Below are positions 35,463 through 44,013 of a DNA stretch of 64,000 nt, one piece after another (position 1 is the first letter of the stretch; every line of letters begins with the position of its first letter). The notes under the pieces were generated by a model that was given only the letters and a program-made list of their open reading frames with translations, had not been told where the DNA came from and searched no databases. The stretch spans positions 310,001 through 374,000 of the forward strand of contig CAVWCQ010000008.1 of the NCBI GenBank assembly GCA_963753545.1, written 5' to 3'. The stretch is from CAVWCQ01 sp963753545 (GTDB lineage Bacteria; Chloroflexota; Anaerolineae; Aggregatilineales; Aggregatilineaceae). The translations under genes were made by a program, and so were the position numbers.

Positions 35463-36935
35463 TTTTCAGCCCCTTCAGCTCGGCTTTATCCATATTCAGG
35501 CGACATAGCAAAGGGCCTCCACGAGATCATCAAGGACGGCGGCAGGAAATGCAAGAAGTCGGGTGTTGGTGAGGGAGTTCGAGAATTTAGCGTGCTGCCA
35601 GAGGTAACGGCGGACGAAGGCGATGACGTCGGAAAAGGTGGCCTCCGGCTTGGTGTACCAGACGGCGGAACGAGTGGGTAGGGGCTGGTCGCTGAGCAGA
35701 TGGTGGGCCAGCAGGGTGACAAGCGAGAACAAACCCAGGATAGCGGGGGTGGTCCGGGCAATAGCGAGGGGATTCCATTGCCGTTGGGTCTCAAAGCCAA
35801 GATGGGCACGACATTCTTGAAAGGTGACTTCGACATTCCAGCGCAGCACGTACCAGGCGATAATCTGCTCGGCACTGACGGTCAGGTCGGTGCAGCAGAA
35901 AGCAGCGGCCTTGAACTTGCCAGCCGGATCGCGGACCAGCACCCAGCGGATGGGCAGCGGGTCTTTCTGGCTGGGGGTGTGCCAGAGCGCTGTCCCGCTG
36001 ACCCACTCGACTTGCCGCGACTTGCCGCCATACCAGGCGATAGTCTGCTGGGTCCAGCTGGTGTGGGGGTATCCAGGTGGGCTTGCAAGGTCGGCTGCCG
36101 GGGGCCGAGGCGGGGCGTTTTCCCCCGTTTGCCTGGCGCTTTCGGCTGGGGCGGATCGAACAGGCGAATATTGAGATGCAAGCGCGAGACAAAGGTGACG
36201 GGGTGCCGATAGCGATTACAGCGCAGCCCCAGGCGGACGGCGATCAGCCCGCCATCGGTGATCAAAACCAGCGAGCGCTCCGGCAGCCAGGCGCGGACCT
36301 GGCTGGTCATCTGCCGCACCCAGTCAATGCTGGTTTTGTGCCGCTGTCCCAGCGCCTGGTTCGTTTTCTCATGCGGGGCCAACGCCGTCAAAACGGGCAG
36401 CGCCCAGGGCCGTTTACTCCAGGGAACCGAGACCACGATCATCAAACTCACCCAGCGCAAGCCTTCACTGGCAATACTGTGCTTCTCACTCGACAACACC
36501 GCATCCCGGAAATGCCCTTTGGTAGCGAGCAGTTTGGCGCGCTGCCCTTCCAAGGTTTCATCTGCTGCCAGGATGACGGGTGCGCCTGCTGCCACAAACG
36601 CCGCCACCAGCAGCCCCAACAGGATACGGCTGACCCGCAGACTCGACCAGTGCGCTCGGTTCAACACGCGGTGATAGTTTTGATACTGTCGTTCCTGGCT
36701 CAACCCCATGATGCGCAGTATCGCCGTCACCGTCCGTTGTTTCGGTGCCAGAATCGCCCCCAGCACCAGCACCTGGACCCAGTGCCAGATCCGTTCGCTG
36801 AAAACTGGCGCAAAGTGTTGCAGCACGACCATAATCTCTGCGGGCATGGTAAGCATAGAACCTCCTTTGAACAGAAGTCCCAGCTTACCTTGCCCTTCTT
36901 TTTCGTCCACCATATGGAAAAAGTCGACTAAAGGG
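35463..36935 (-). mobile_element. IS4-type insertion sequence between murB and the WD40 gene
   Basis: The transposase frame is bounded by similar ends: GGACTTTTTTCAG at 35463-35475 on the plus strand and CGACTTTTTCCA read inward from the right end near 36915-36935. They are short and imperfect, and no clear target duplication could be assigned, so the outer limits are approximate. It separates murB from ftsQ-ftsA-ftsZ and transcribes against the dcw genes. Confidence 0.6.
35496..36856 (-). CDS. IS4-superfamily DDE transposase (frameshifted)
   Basis: The start at 36856 has AAAGGAGG six bases upstream. The N-terminal frame carries the first catalytic Asp (ILAADETLEGQRAKL) and the second (SLVLITDGGLIAV). 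Near 36055-36065 a CCCCC run coincides with a frame change; the protein continues as WTQQTIAWYGGKSRQVEW, LPIRWVLVRDPAGKF, and YVLRWNVEVTFQECRAHLG. The last contains Tyr-x2-Arg-x3-Glu of the IS4 YREK signature with Arg in place of the final Lys. The joined protein is about 450 residues. All three catalytic acids are present. The closest group by pattern is IS4/IS701-like. Confidence 0.8.
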
Positions 36936-36989
36936 ACTCTTTCCAGCGGGCTTATCGGTTTTTCTGCTAGACCCAGCGCTGGGATGCAA

Positions 36990-37045
36990 AAAACCGGGCG
37001 CGGCGGCTTAGCGGCTTCGCCGCACGCTAAGCAGCGCCCCTACAA
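36990..37045. repeat. GGGCGCGGCGGCTTAG..GCGCCCCTACA hairpin repeat
   Basis: GGGCGCGGCGGCTTAGCGGC then TTCGCCGCACGCTAAGCAGCGCCCCTACA. The inner GCGGCTTAGCGGC/GCCGCACGCTAAGC pair extends the stem. Family as at 25612; here just upstream of the WD40 gene. Confidence 0.65.
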
Positions 37046-37088
37046 ATGAGAAGCCTCGTGACGGAATAAATAGCCAGGAGGAATCACG

Positions 37089-38996
37089 ATGAAACGCTGC
37101 ATCGGATTGCTGATCGTAGGGATGATGCTGGCGGTAATCCCGGCCTATGCGCAGGGAGGCCAGCCGATCACGCGGGAGAACGCCGCCCAGCTTCGACTGC
37201 TGGATCAGATCGGGTTGGGGCGGGCCGAGGAAGCCTCCTGGTCGGCGGATGGATCGCAACTGGTGATTGCCGCCGAGCCTGCGGCTATGATCTATCAGGC
37301 CGCCGATTGGAGCGCTGATCCGGTGGTGTTCGATGGGCATAGCGAAGCGGTGGAAGATGCGGCGCTCAGCCCGGACGGATCGACGCTGGTTACCGTCAGC
37401 CGGGACCGCTCCGTGATTTTGTGGGACGCGCAGACAGGTGAACAGCGGCAAACCCTGGCGGGACATTATGACTGGGTGGTCTGTGTGGCCTACAGCCCGG
37501 ACGGATCGCGGCTGGCGACGGGCAGCGTTGATGGAATCGCGTGGTTGTGGGACGCGCAGACAGGCGAGGCGATCCAGGAACTGCAAGGCCACGAATACGG
37601 CGAACAGGTCAACGATGTCGCGTTTAGCCCGGATGGATCGCTATTGGCAACGGGCAGCCTGGACGGCCAGATTTTGCTGTGGGACGCGGCAACGGGTGAT
37701 CCTGTGCAGTCCATTTACGGCTCCGGCGGGACGGTAACCGAGGTCGAATTTAACGCAGACGGATCGCAGGTGATCGGCGCAGGGTTCCAGTGGGTCGGCA
37801 TCTGGGACGTGACAAGTGGCGAAGCAGTGGCGATGAAAAAAGGCGACGATATCGGGTTTGTGCTGGCGATGTCGATCAGCCCGGATGGAACGATAGCGAC
37901 GGGCGGTGATACGGGCACGGTGCAAACGTGGGACGCGGCAGCGCTCGAAGCTAAGGACGTGTGGGGTGATTACGGCGCGGATATCAACGGCCTTGCGTTT
38001 AGCCCAGACGGGTCCCAACTGGCGGTGATCACCGCGACAGGCGCGGTAGAGATTCTGGATACCACAACAGGGGAGGCGGCGGCAGCCCTGGCTGGCTATT
38101 CGGCTTCGATCCTCAATTTTGCGTTCAGCCCAGATGAGAGCCGCATCGCCGTCGTGGGTGGTTCGGGATTGTTCAAAGTGCTGGACGCGGCAACGGGTGA
38201 GGACATTTTGCCGCTGCTGGTCGATACGAAGAATGACTATCTTGAGGGAGTTGCCTACAGCCCGGATGGAACGATGATCGCGGCGCACAGCCCTAACAAT
38301 ATCGACTGGGTTGTAGACGCGGCAACGGGCGAATTGATCTACACGTTCGAGGTAGAACTTCCGGTTGGCGGGACAGGCTATGAGGCTTTCAGTCCGGACA
38401 GCAGCATACTGGCGGTTGGCAGTTGGGACGAACAGGTCCATCTGTGGGATATGGAGACGGGTAAAGAGAACGACACTATTCTTTACGGCTCGGATATCGT
38501 GCGCGCTCTGGCCTACAGTCCGGATGGAACGCGGCTGGCTATTGGGACCGATACAGGAATTATCCTGTGGGGCATGGCGTCGAATCGAAACAACGAGACC
38601 TTAGAGGATGATACGCAGGTCAACAGCGCCGTTTTTAGCCCGGACGGAACAGTGATCGCCTCGGGCCGGGAAGACGGTACGGTCCGGCTGTGGGACGTGG
38701 AGACAGGCGAGAGCCGGGCAGTATTGGAAGGGCACAGCGCGCCGTTGTTCAGCTATGCGATCACGGAAGGGCAGCCTGCTAACGTCTATGGGTTGGCGTT
38801 CAGCCCAGACGGGACGATTCTCGCGTCGGGCGGGGCGGACCAAACCATCCGGCTGTGGGACGCGGCGACGGGCGAGAATTTGCTGGTCATCGATGGGCAC
38901 GCCAACGAGGTGAAAGCTCTGCACTTCAGCGCGGACGGGACGAAGCTTTATTCGGCCAGTTGGGACGGCACGATCAAGGTTTGGGGAGTCGAATAA
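37089..38996 (+). CDS. Secreted 14-repeat WD40 protein
   Basis: 635 residues with a signal peptide (IGLLIVGMMLAVIPAYA, cleavage after AYA). Fourteen WD40 repeats follow, enough for two seven-bladed propellers. Typical units are SPDGSTLVTVSRDRSVILWD, SPDGSLLATGSLDGQILLWD, SPDGTVIASGREDGTVRLWD and SADGTKLYSASWDGTIKVW. Repeats five to nine are more divergent. AGGAGG lies upstream of the ATG at 37089. It sits between murB (plus the IS) and ftsQ, on the same strand, but a role in division is not evident. Probably an extracellular binding scaffold. Confidence 0.88.
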   Translation: MKRCIGLLIVGMMLAVIPAYAQGGQPITRENAAQLRLLDQIGLGRAEEASWSADGSQLVIAAEPAAMIYQAADWSADPVVFDGHSEAVEDAALSPDGSTLVTVSRDRSVILWDAQTGEQRQTLAGHYDWVVCVAYSPDGSRLATGSVDGIAWLWDAQTGEAIQELQGHEYGEQVNDVAFSPDGSLLATGSLDGQILLWDAATGDPVQSIYGSGGTVTEVEFNADGSQVIGAGFQWVGIWDVTSGEAVAMKKGDDIGFVLAMSISPDGTIATGGDTGTVQTWDAAALEAKDVWGDYGADINGLAFSPDGSQLAVITATGAVEILDTTTGEAAAALAGYSASILNFAFSPDESRIAVVGGSGLFKVLDAATGEDILPLLVDTKNDYLEGVAYSPDGTMIAAHSPNNIDWVVDAATGELIYTFEVELPVGGTGYEAFSPDSSILAVGSWDEQVHLWDMETGKENDTILYGSDIVRALAYSPDGTRLAIGTDTGIILWGMASNRNNETLEDDTQVNSAVFSPDGTVIASGREDGTVRLWDVETGESRAVLEGHSAPLFSYAITEGQPANVYGLAFSPDGTILASGGADQTIRLWDAATGENLLVIDGHANEVKALHFSADGTKLYSASWDGTIKVWGVE

Positions 38997-39144
38997 GCGC
39001 CGGACAGGACCGTTTGGTGAATAGACAATCAAACCATGTTGGATTATAGTGGGATAAACCTGTGGGAAAATTGGCGGAGTGCCGTTACAATAAACGGTAC
39101 GGGAGTTTTGCCGCCGGACTGCGGATCATAGTCGACATAATCGA

Positions 39145-40047
39145 ATGCTCACATCGCTAAAAAGCAGGCAGCGGCGATCTCGCCGTGAGCCAGTAGGCCG
39201 AGGCCATGTACGTCCTGCTGGTGAGGACAGTGAACCGCGCGTCGAACCCCCACCGCAGCGGATGGTGCCGCGTTCCCAGGTTCAGGAGGGACCGCTCAGC
39301 CTGAACCAGCGGCGGTCACAGCGGCGGGCCAAGCGCGTGAAACCGGGGCGTGATGTCCCGGCGGTGCGCAAAAAGGGTACGATCCTGCCGCGTTTTAGCT
39401 GGCGGGCTGTATCGGGCACGATTGTGCTGGGCCTGACGATGGTGCTTTACCTGTTCCTGACTTCCAGCGCATTTTATGTGCATTCGGTGGCTATCGGCGG
39501 GGAGAAGTATCTGACGCGGGAGGAAATCTTCCGCGAGAGCGATATCGCACTCAAGCATATTTTTTGGATCGACGCGGGGGATGTCGAGGCGCGGCTCAAG
39601 CAGATTCCCAATATTGCCGATGCGCATGTGACCATCGGCTGGCCGCCGAACATGGTGCAGATCATTGTGACCGAGCGCGAACCGGCTTTGATCTGGGAGC
39701 AGAGCGCACGGGTATGGGTCGATGTCAACGGGATTGTGATGATGCAGCGCGAAGACCGTCCCGATCTGCTGCGGATTTTGGTCCCGGATGCCACAGAACC
39801 CCTGAGCGCCGGGGCACGCATTCCCCAGGCACTGGTGGATGGGGCGCTCTATCTGCGCAGCCGGTATCCGAATATCGACCATTTGTTGTATGATTCTGTG
39901 AAGGGCCTGGGCTATGATGACGGGCGCGGGTGGACCGTATGGTTTGGGAATGGCTCCGAGATGAGTGTCAAGCTGCTGGTCTATAACGCCATCGTCAGCA
40001 GCATCGAGGCACAAGGGCTGCACCCTGGCGAAGTGTTTGTCGAGTGA
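39145..40047 (+). CDS. ftsQ: Cell division protein FtsQ/DivIB
   Basis: 300 residues. A long basic cytoplasmic tail (about 80 residues, rich in Arg and Pro) is followed by one membrane segment (SGTIVLGLTMVLYLFLTSSAF). The POTRA domain comes next (VHSVAIGGEKYLTREEIF, FWIDAGDVEARLKQIPNIADAHVTIGWP, IIVTEREPALIWE), then the FtsQ beta domain. FtsQ bridges the membrane and links FtsA/Z-side proteins with FtsB/FtsL. Position just before ftsA and ftsZ supports the call. No strong ribosome site is visible before 39145. Confidence 0.9.
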   Translation: MLTSLKSRQRRSRREPVGRGHVRPAGEDSEPRVEPPPQRMVPRSQVQEGPLSLNQRRSQRRAKRVKPGRDVPAVRKKGTILPRFSWRAVSGTIVLGLTMVLYLFLTSSAFYVHSVAIGGEKYLTREEIFRESDIALKHIFWIDAGDVEARLKQIPNIADAHVTIGWPPNMVQIIVTEREPALIWEQSARVWVDVNGIVMMQREDRPDLLRILVPDATEPLSAGARIPQALVDGALYLRSRYPNIDHLLYDSVKGLGYDDGRGWTVWFGNGSEMSVKLLVYNAIVSSIEAQGLHPGEVFVE

Positions 40048-40098
40048 TCCTGACCGGCCATACTATACGCTTCTGTCATCGGAAACGAATTCTTAAAT

Positions 40099-41361
40099 AT
40101 GGGTGAACTGGTTGTAGGAATTGACATCGGTACGACAAAAGTCTGTACCATTGTGGGCGAAGTACGCGAGCGCGACGTCCATGTGTTGGGCGTGGGCATT
40201 GAGCCATCTCATGCCGCTATGAAAAAGGGCATGGTGATCGATGCCAACGCGCTCAGCGCCGCGATCTCGTCATCCGTGCATAAGGCGGAACGCAGCAGCG
40301 GCTACGAAATTGGGCGGGCTTTTGTCTCGATTGCCAGCAATCACATTGAGTCGATGAACAGCACCGGGGCAGTGGGCGTCTCGAACCAGCGCGGCGTCCG
40401 GCTGGAAGACCTGGAACGGGCGATGGATGCGGCGCGGGCCGTATCACTGCCGCATGGGCGCGAAATTCTGCACGTTATCCCGCGCGCCTACAGCCTGGAT
40501 GGGCAATCTGGCCTGCGCAGCCCGCTGGGGATGCTCGGCTTCCGGCTGGAAGTGGAAGCACATATTATCACGGCAGCGACGGCGAGCATTCAGAACCTGG
40601 AAAAATGTGTCGAGGCGGCAGGCGTTTATGTGGACCGCTTTATCCTCAATCCCCTGGCGGCGGGCGACGTGATTTTGACGGACACGGAGCGCGATTCCGG
40701 CGTGATGGTGGTCGATATGGGCGGCGGTACAACCGATGTGGCGATGTTTATTGACGGCTCGGTCTGGCACACGGCTGTGATCGCCGTTGGCGGACAGCAT
40801 ATCACCAACGATATCGCGACGGTGCTGCATCTGCCCTTCGAACTGGCGGAAGCGGTCAAGCTGGAATATGGACACGCCGATCCGAAATCGGTCAGCGCGC
40901 TCGAAGCATTCCCCGTGCAGCCGTTTGGCGAAGAACTGCCGAGCAAAGTGCAGCGCAGCGATTTGGCCCAAATCATCAATGCGCGCGTGGCGGAGATGTT
41001 CGAACTGATCCTCAAGGAAGCCAAGCGCAGCGGCTACGATGGGCTGCTCAAAGCCGGAATCGTGCTGACAGGCGGCAGCAGCCAACTGCCCGGCATGCGC
41101 ACGGTGGCGGCGGATGTGCTCAAAATGCCGGTGCGAATTGCCGCACCGGAAAACATCACGGGCATGGTCGATACGCTGAAAAATCCTGCCTACAGTACCA
41201 GCGTAGGATTGCTTAAACTGGGCTTGATCATGGATCTTGAAGATGACCGCCGAATCGCGCTGCGGCGGCATAATGGAGTTGAGACGCCGCGCGTCGATTT
41301 ACGCAAGTGGGTGAAACGCACGCTGGGACGGCTGCTGCCGAGCGAAGAGGAAGATGTTTAG
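40099..41361 (+). CDS. ftsA: Cell division protein FtsA
   Basis: Actin-like ATPase of 420 residues that anchors FtsZ to the membrane. Phosphate 1 motif VVGIDIGTTKVCTIVGE; 1C domain VHAEKAERSSG-like region; SHS2-like SLDGQSGLRSPLGMLGFRLEVE; phosphate 2 VVDMGGGTTDVAMFIDG; adenosine motif GIVLTGGSSQLPGM. A C-terminal amphipathic helix (LRKWVKRTLGRLLPSEE) is the membrane tether. One intact frame. It follows ftsQ by 51 bases and precedes ftsZ by about 270 bases. Confidence 0.96.
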   Translation: MGELVVGIDIGTTKVCTIVGEVRERDVHVLGVGIEPSHAAMKKGMVIDANALSAAISSSVHKAERSSGYEIGRAFVSIASNHIESMNSTGAVGVSNQRGVRLEDLERAMDAARAVSLPHGREILHVIPRAYSLDGQSGLRSPLGMLGFRLEVEAHIITAATASIQNLEKCVEAAGVYVDRFILNPLAAGDVILTDTERDSGVMVVDMGGGTTDVAMFIDGSVWHTAVIAVGGQHITNDIATVLHLPFELAEAVKLEYGHADPKSVSALEAFPVQPFGEELPSKVQRSDLAQIINARVAEMFELILKEAKRSGYDGLLKAGIVLTGGSSQLPGMRTVAADVLKMPVRIAAPENITGMVDTLKNPAYSTSVGLLKLGLIMDLEDDRRIALRRHNGVETPRVDLRKWVKRTLGRLLPSEEEDV

Positions 41362-41635
41362 CCCCTCTCGGTTCAGCAAAAGCGGCTGAACTTGCGTATA
41401 GAGGGACTGGATGAGAGGGAACGCTAACGGCTATTGGCTAAAATGCACGGTTTGTAACCAGCTAAAGTAAGAGAATTCAAACCGTTTTGGACAGAGGATA
41501 ATTTTCGCTATTTCAGAAAGACTGTAGAATAAACATTAAAGCGGGGAGCTACTGGCGAGGTCGCCGGCATGTTTGCAGGCCAAGACAACAAACGGGAGGC
41601 GACCGAGTTGTGCATTATTCTAGGAGGGTAACTGG

Positions 41636-42887
41636 ATGAATGAGCCACTGCCTTTGGGCGAAAACTTTGCAAGTATTAAAGTGGTTGGGATCGGCGGCGG
41701 CGGCGGCAACGCGGTCAACCGGATGATCGAAGAAGGTTTGGGCGGCGTTGAATTTATTGCGATTAACACCGACGCACAAGCCCTCCTGCTCAGCAAGGCC
41801 AAGACGCGTGTTCGCGTTGGCGAAAAACTGACGCGCGGCCTCGGCGCAGGTGGAAACCCCGATGTAGGCCGTAAAGCTGCCGAAGAAAGCGCCGACGAAC
41901 TGTATGAAGTGCTGCGCGGCGCGGATATGGTGTTTATTACCAGCGGCATGGGCGGCGGAACGGGCACAGGTGGTGCCCCGGTGATCGCGCAGGTCGCCAA
42001 AGAACTCGGCGCGCTGACCATTGGCGTGGTGACACGTCCGTTCACGCTTTGAAGGATCGCGCCGCATCCAGGGCGCTGAAGCGGGCATCGAAGCGCTGAA
42101 AAGCCAGGTGGATACGCTGATCGTGATCCCCAATGACCGCCTGCTGCAAATCGTGGACAAGCGCGCCAGCCTCAACGATGCTTTCCGGCTGGCTGATGAT
42201 GTGCTGCGGCAGGGTATCCAGGGCATTTCCGAACTGATCACCGTTCCTGGCCTGATCAACCTGGACTTTGCCGATGTCCGCACGATTATGTCGGAAGGTG
42301 GGGCGGCGCTGATGGCAGTCGGTCGTGCCAGCGGCGAAGATCGCGCCCGCAAGGCCGCCGAAGAAGCGATCAGCAGCAGCCTGCTCGATGTGACCATCGA
42401 CGGCGCGCGCGGCATCCTGTTCAACGTGACGGGCGGCCCCAATATGAGCCTGTTTGAAGTGAACGAGGCCGCCGCGATTATCAAGGAAACGGCGCACCCC
42501 GACGTGAACCTGATCTTTGGCGCGGTGATCGACGAGAATATGGCGGACGAAATCCGCATTACGGTGATCGCCACCGGATTCGAGCAGTCTCGCGTGGCGA
42601 CACGCCGCCCGGTGAATGCTAACGAGCGCATCCGCCCGGCAGCAGCGAATACAGCGGCCCGCCCGGTCGCTCGCCCGGCACAACAGCCGCAGCAGCAACC
42701 CCAGCAGCCGCCTCAGCAGCCCCAGCAGAACCAGGATTTGCTGGACGATGACCTGGAACTGCCCGGCGCGCCGCAGCAGTCACAGCCGCAGCAGCAACCT
42801 GTGGTGCGCAAGCCCGAAGAGGAATTCACCTCACGGGTGTACGACACAAATGACCTGGATATTCCGGCGTTTTTGCGCCGCCGCTAG
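41636..42887 (+). CDS. ftsZ: Cell division protein FtsZ (frameshifted)
   Basis: Tubulin-like GTPase that forms the division ring; about 417 residues when joined. KVVGIGGGGGNAVNRMI, FIAINTDAQAL and the GTP signature SGMGGGTGTGGAPV are in the first frame. At 42045-42052 one extra base (ACG-C-TTTGAAGG) ends it prematurely; the second frame resumes at FEGSRRIQGAEAGIEALK and runs through NDRLLQIVDKRASLNDAF, GQGISELI-type T7 and FGAVIDENMADEIRITVIATGF. The C-terminal linker is Pro/Gln rich, and the tail ends DLDIPAFLRRR, the FtsA-binding peptide. AGGAGGG lies upstream of 41636. The 41362-41635 gap carries a CCCCTCTC-type repeat and no gene. Confidence 0.95.
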
Positions 42888-43020
42888 GCTTTATTAGCCG
42901 GGGCATTGGTTTATCCAGATACCCGCTCTCCTGAACGCTGCCTTTCTGGTCCGGCTGTTTTGGCCTGCCTGCCTGACCGGAAAGGCAGTGTGTTTTTTAT
43001 AACTCTCATGCTGGGGCAAG

Positions 43021-43072
43021 GGGATAAAGTTTTCTAACGGTAATATAACCGCCAAAAACACCTGAGTCCTGT
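43021..43072. repeat. Upstream nrd repeat, copy 1
   Basis: GGGATAAAGTTTTCTAACGG then TAATATAACCGCCAAAAACACCTGAGT. It is about 80% identical to 43157-43208. On the minus strand it contains GGTTA-N6-CCGTTAGAAAAC (43050 to 43029), the same double half-site seen in E1-E3. Confidence 0.7.
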
Positions 43073-43156
43073 AACCTGATTCTCTCTTATTTTGGCCCGA
43101 ATACGGATCAGCCGGGCGAAAAACGAGGATGTGGGAGCGGAGCGTTTTAAGCTATC

Positions 43157-43208
43157 GGGATAATGTTTTCTAACCGTAAAAAAACCACCAAAAGTACCTG
43201 GGTACTAT
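43157..43208. repeat. Upstream nrd repeat, copy 2
   Basis: CGGGATAATGTTTTCTAACC then GTAAAAAAACCACCAAAAGTACCTGGGT, a direct repeat of 43021-43072 with 136-bp spacing. The shared core on the minus strand is ACGGTTAGAAAAC (43177-43165). It lies about 45 bp upstream of the likely NrdR boxes. Confidence 0.7.
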
Positions 43209-43249
43209 GTCATAGAATGTCTGTTCATGTTACTATAAAAGTCCACTGT

Positions 43250-43299
43250 ACCCCCACATATGGGGGGTGGATGGCAGTGGAACCCCCATATATGGGGGT
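43250..43299. promoter_or_regulatory. Pair of likely NrdR boxes
   Basis: Two palindromes, ACCCCCACATATGGGGGGT at 43250-43268 and ACCCCCATATATGGGGGT at 43282-43299. Their centres are about 31.5 bp apart, three helical turns. Known NrdR sites are paired, AT-centred palindromes of 16-20 bp with this spacing upstream of ribonucleotide reductase genes. The outer bases here (CCCC/GGGG) differ from the best known consensus (ACAC/GTGT), so the assignment rests on symmetry, spacing and location before nrdR-nrdJ. Confidence 0.7.
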
Positions 43300-43375
43300 A
43301 GTCCTCAAGATTTACGTGTACAACGACAGTTTGTAACCCTATATACGGTCATTAAAAGAAAATCAGGGACGACCT

Positions 43376-43888
43376 ATGAAGTGTCCGTACTGCGACGCGG
43401 ATAATGCATCGTCTGTCATCGACACGACACGCGATTTGCAGGATGGCATCCGTCGCCGGCGGGAGTGCCAGGTTTGCGGGCGGCGTTTCAGCACCTATGA
43501 ACGCGTGCTGCGGGCCACACCGCTGCTGATCAAAGGAAATGGGGATCGGGAAGCGTTTGACCGGGAGAAACTGATCCGGGGGATTCGGATTTCCTGCGCG
43601 AAACGCCCTATCCCTGCCGCTGCTATCAATGATCTGGTGGACCAGATCGAAACGCACCTTCAGAACATGGGACGCGATGAAGTCTCCAGCCGGGTCGTAG
43701 GGGATATGGTGATCGAGGGGCTGAAAGCACTCGATCCGATTGCTTATATCCGCTATGCGATTGTTTACCTGGGGCTGGACAGTTTGACCAGTGTACGGGA
43801 TATGCTGGACAGCTTGCTGGGCGAACGAAATGTGCCCGTGAACTTGCAGGATGGTGCAAGTTCGGAGCCTGACGCGCCGCCGTCCTAA
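43376..43888 (+). CDS. nrdR: Transcriptional repressor NrdR
   Basis: 170 residues. N-terminal zinc ribbon with two Cys pairs (MKCPYCDADNASSVIDTT and RECQVCGRRFSTYERV) and an ATP-cone domain (LLIKGNGDREAFDREKLIRGIRISCAKRPIP through AIVYLGLDSL). The repressor senses dATP/ATP and represses ribonucleotide reductase genes. It is followed by nrdJ about 125 bases downstream on the same strand, and preceded by two palindromes with the spacing of NrdR boxes, so it probably controls both genes. The C-terminus is extended by about 20 low-complexity residues. Confidence 0.96.
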   Translation: MKCPYCDADNASSVIDTTRDLQDGIRRRRECQVCGRRFSTYERVLRATPLLIKGNGDREAFDREKLIRGIRISCAKRPIPAAAINDLVDQIETHLQNMGRDEVSSRVVGDMVIEGLKALDPIAYIRYAIVYLGLDSLTSVRDMLDSLLGERNVPVNLQDGASSEPDAPPS

Positions 43889-44013
43889 AGCACATCAAGC
43901 CAATTTGAACATTTCGTGGATGGTTCGACCTGTTCAGGCGCAGAACCCAGTATTTGATTTTTGTTTTTCCGGGCTGCGCCACACCGATATCACGGCTGCA
44001 CAAGGAGATGGAA

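Noticed and set aside
42045..42060. Programmed frameshifting in ftsZ
   Set aside because: No slippery heptamer or downstream structure is seen, and similar breaks occur in many unrelated genes of the window; sequence error is simpler.
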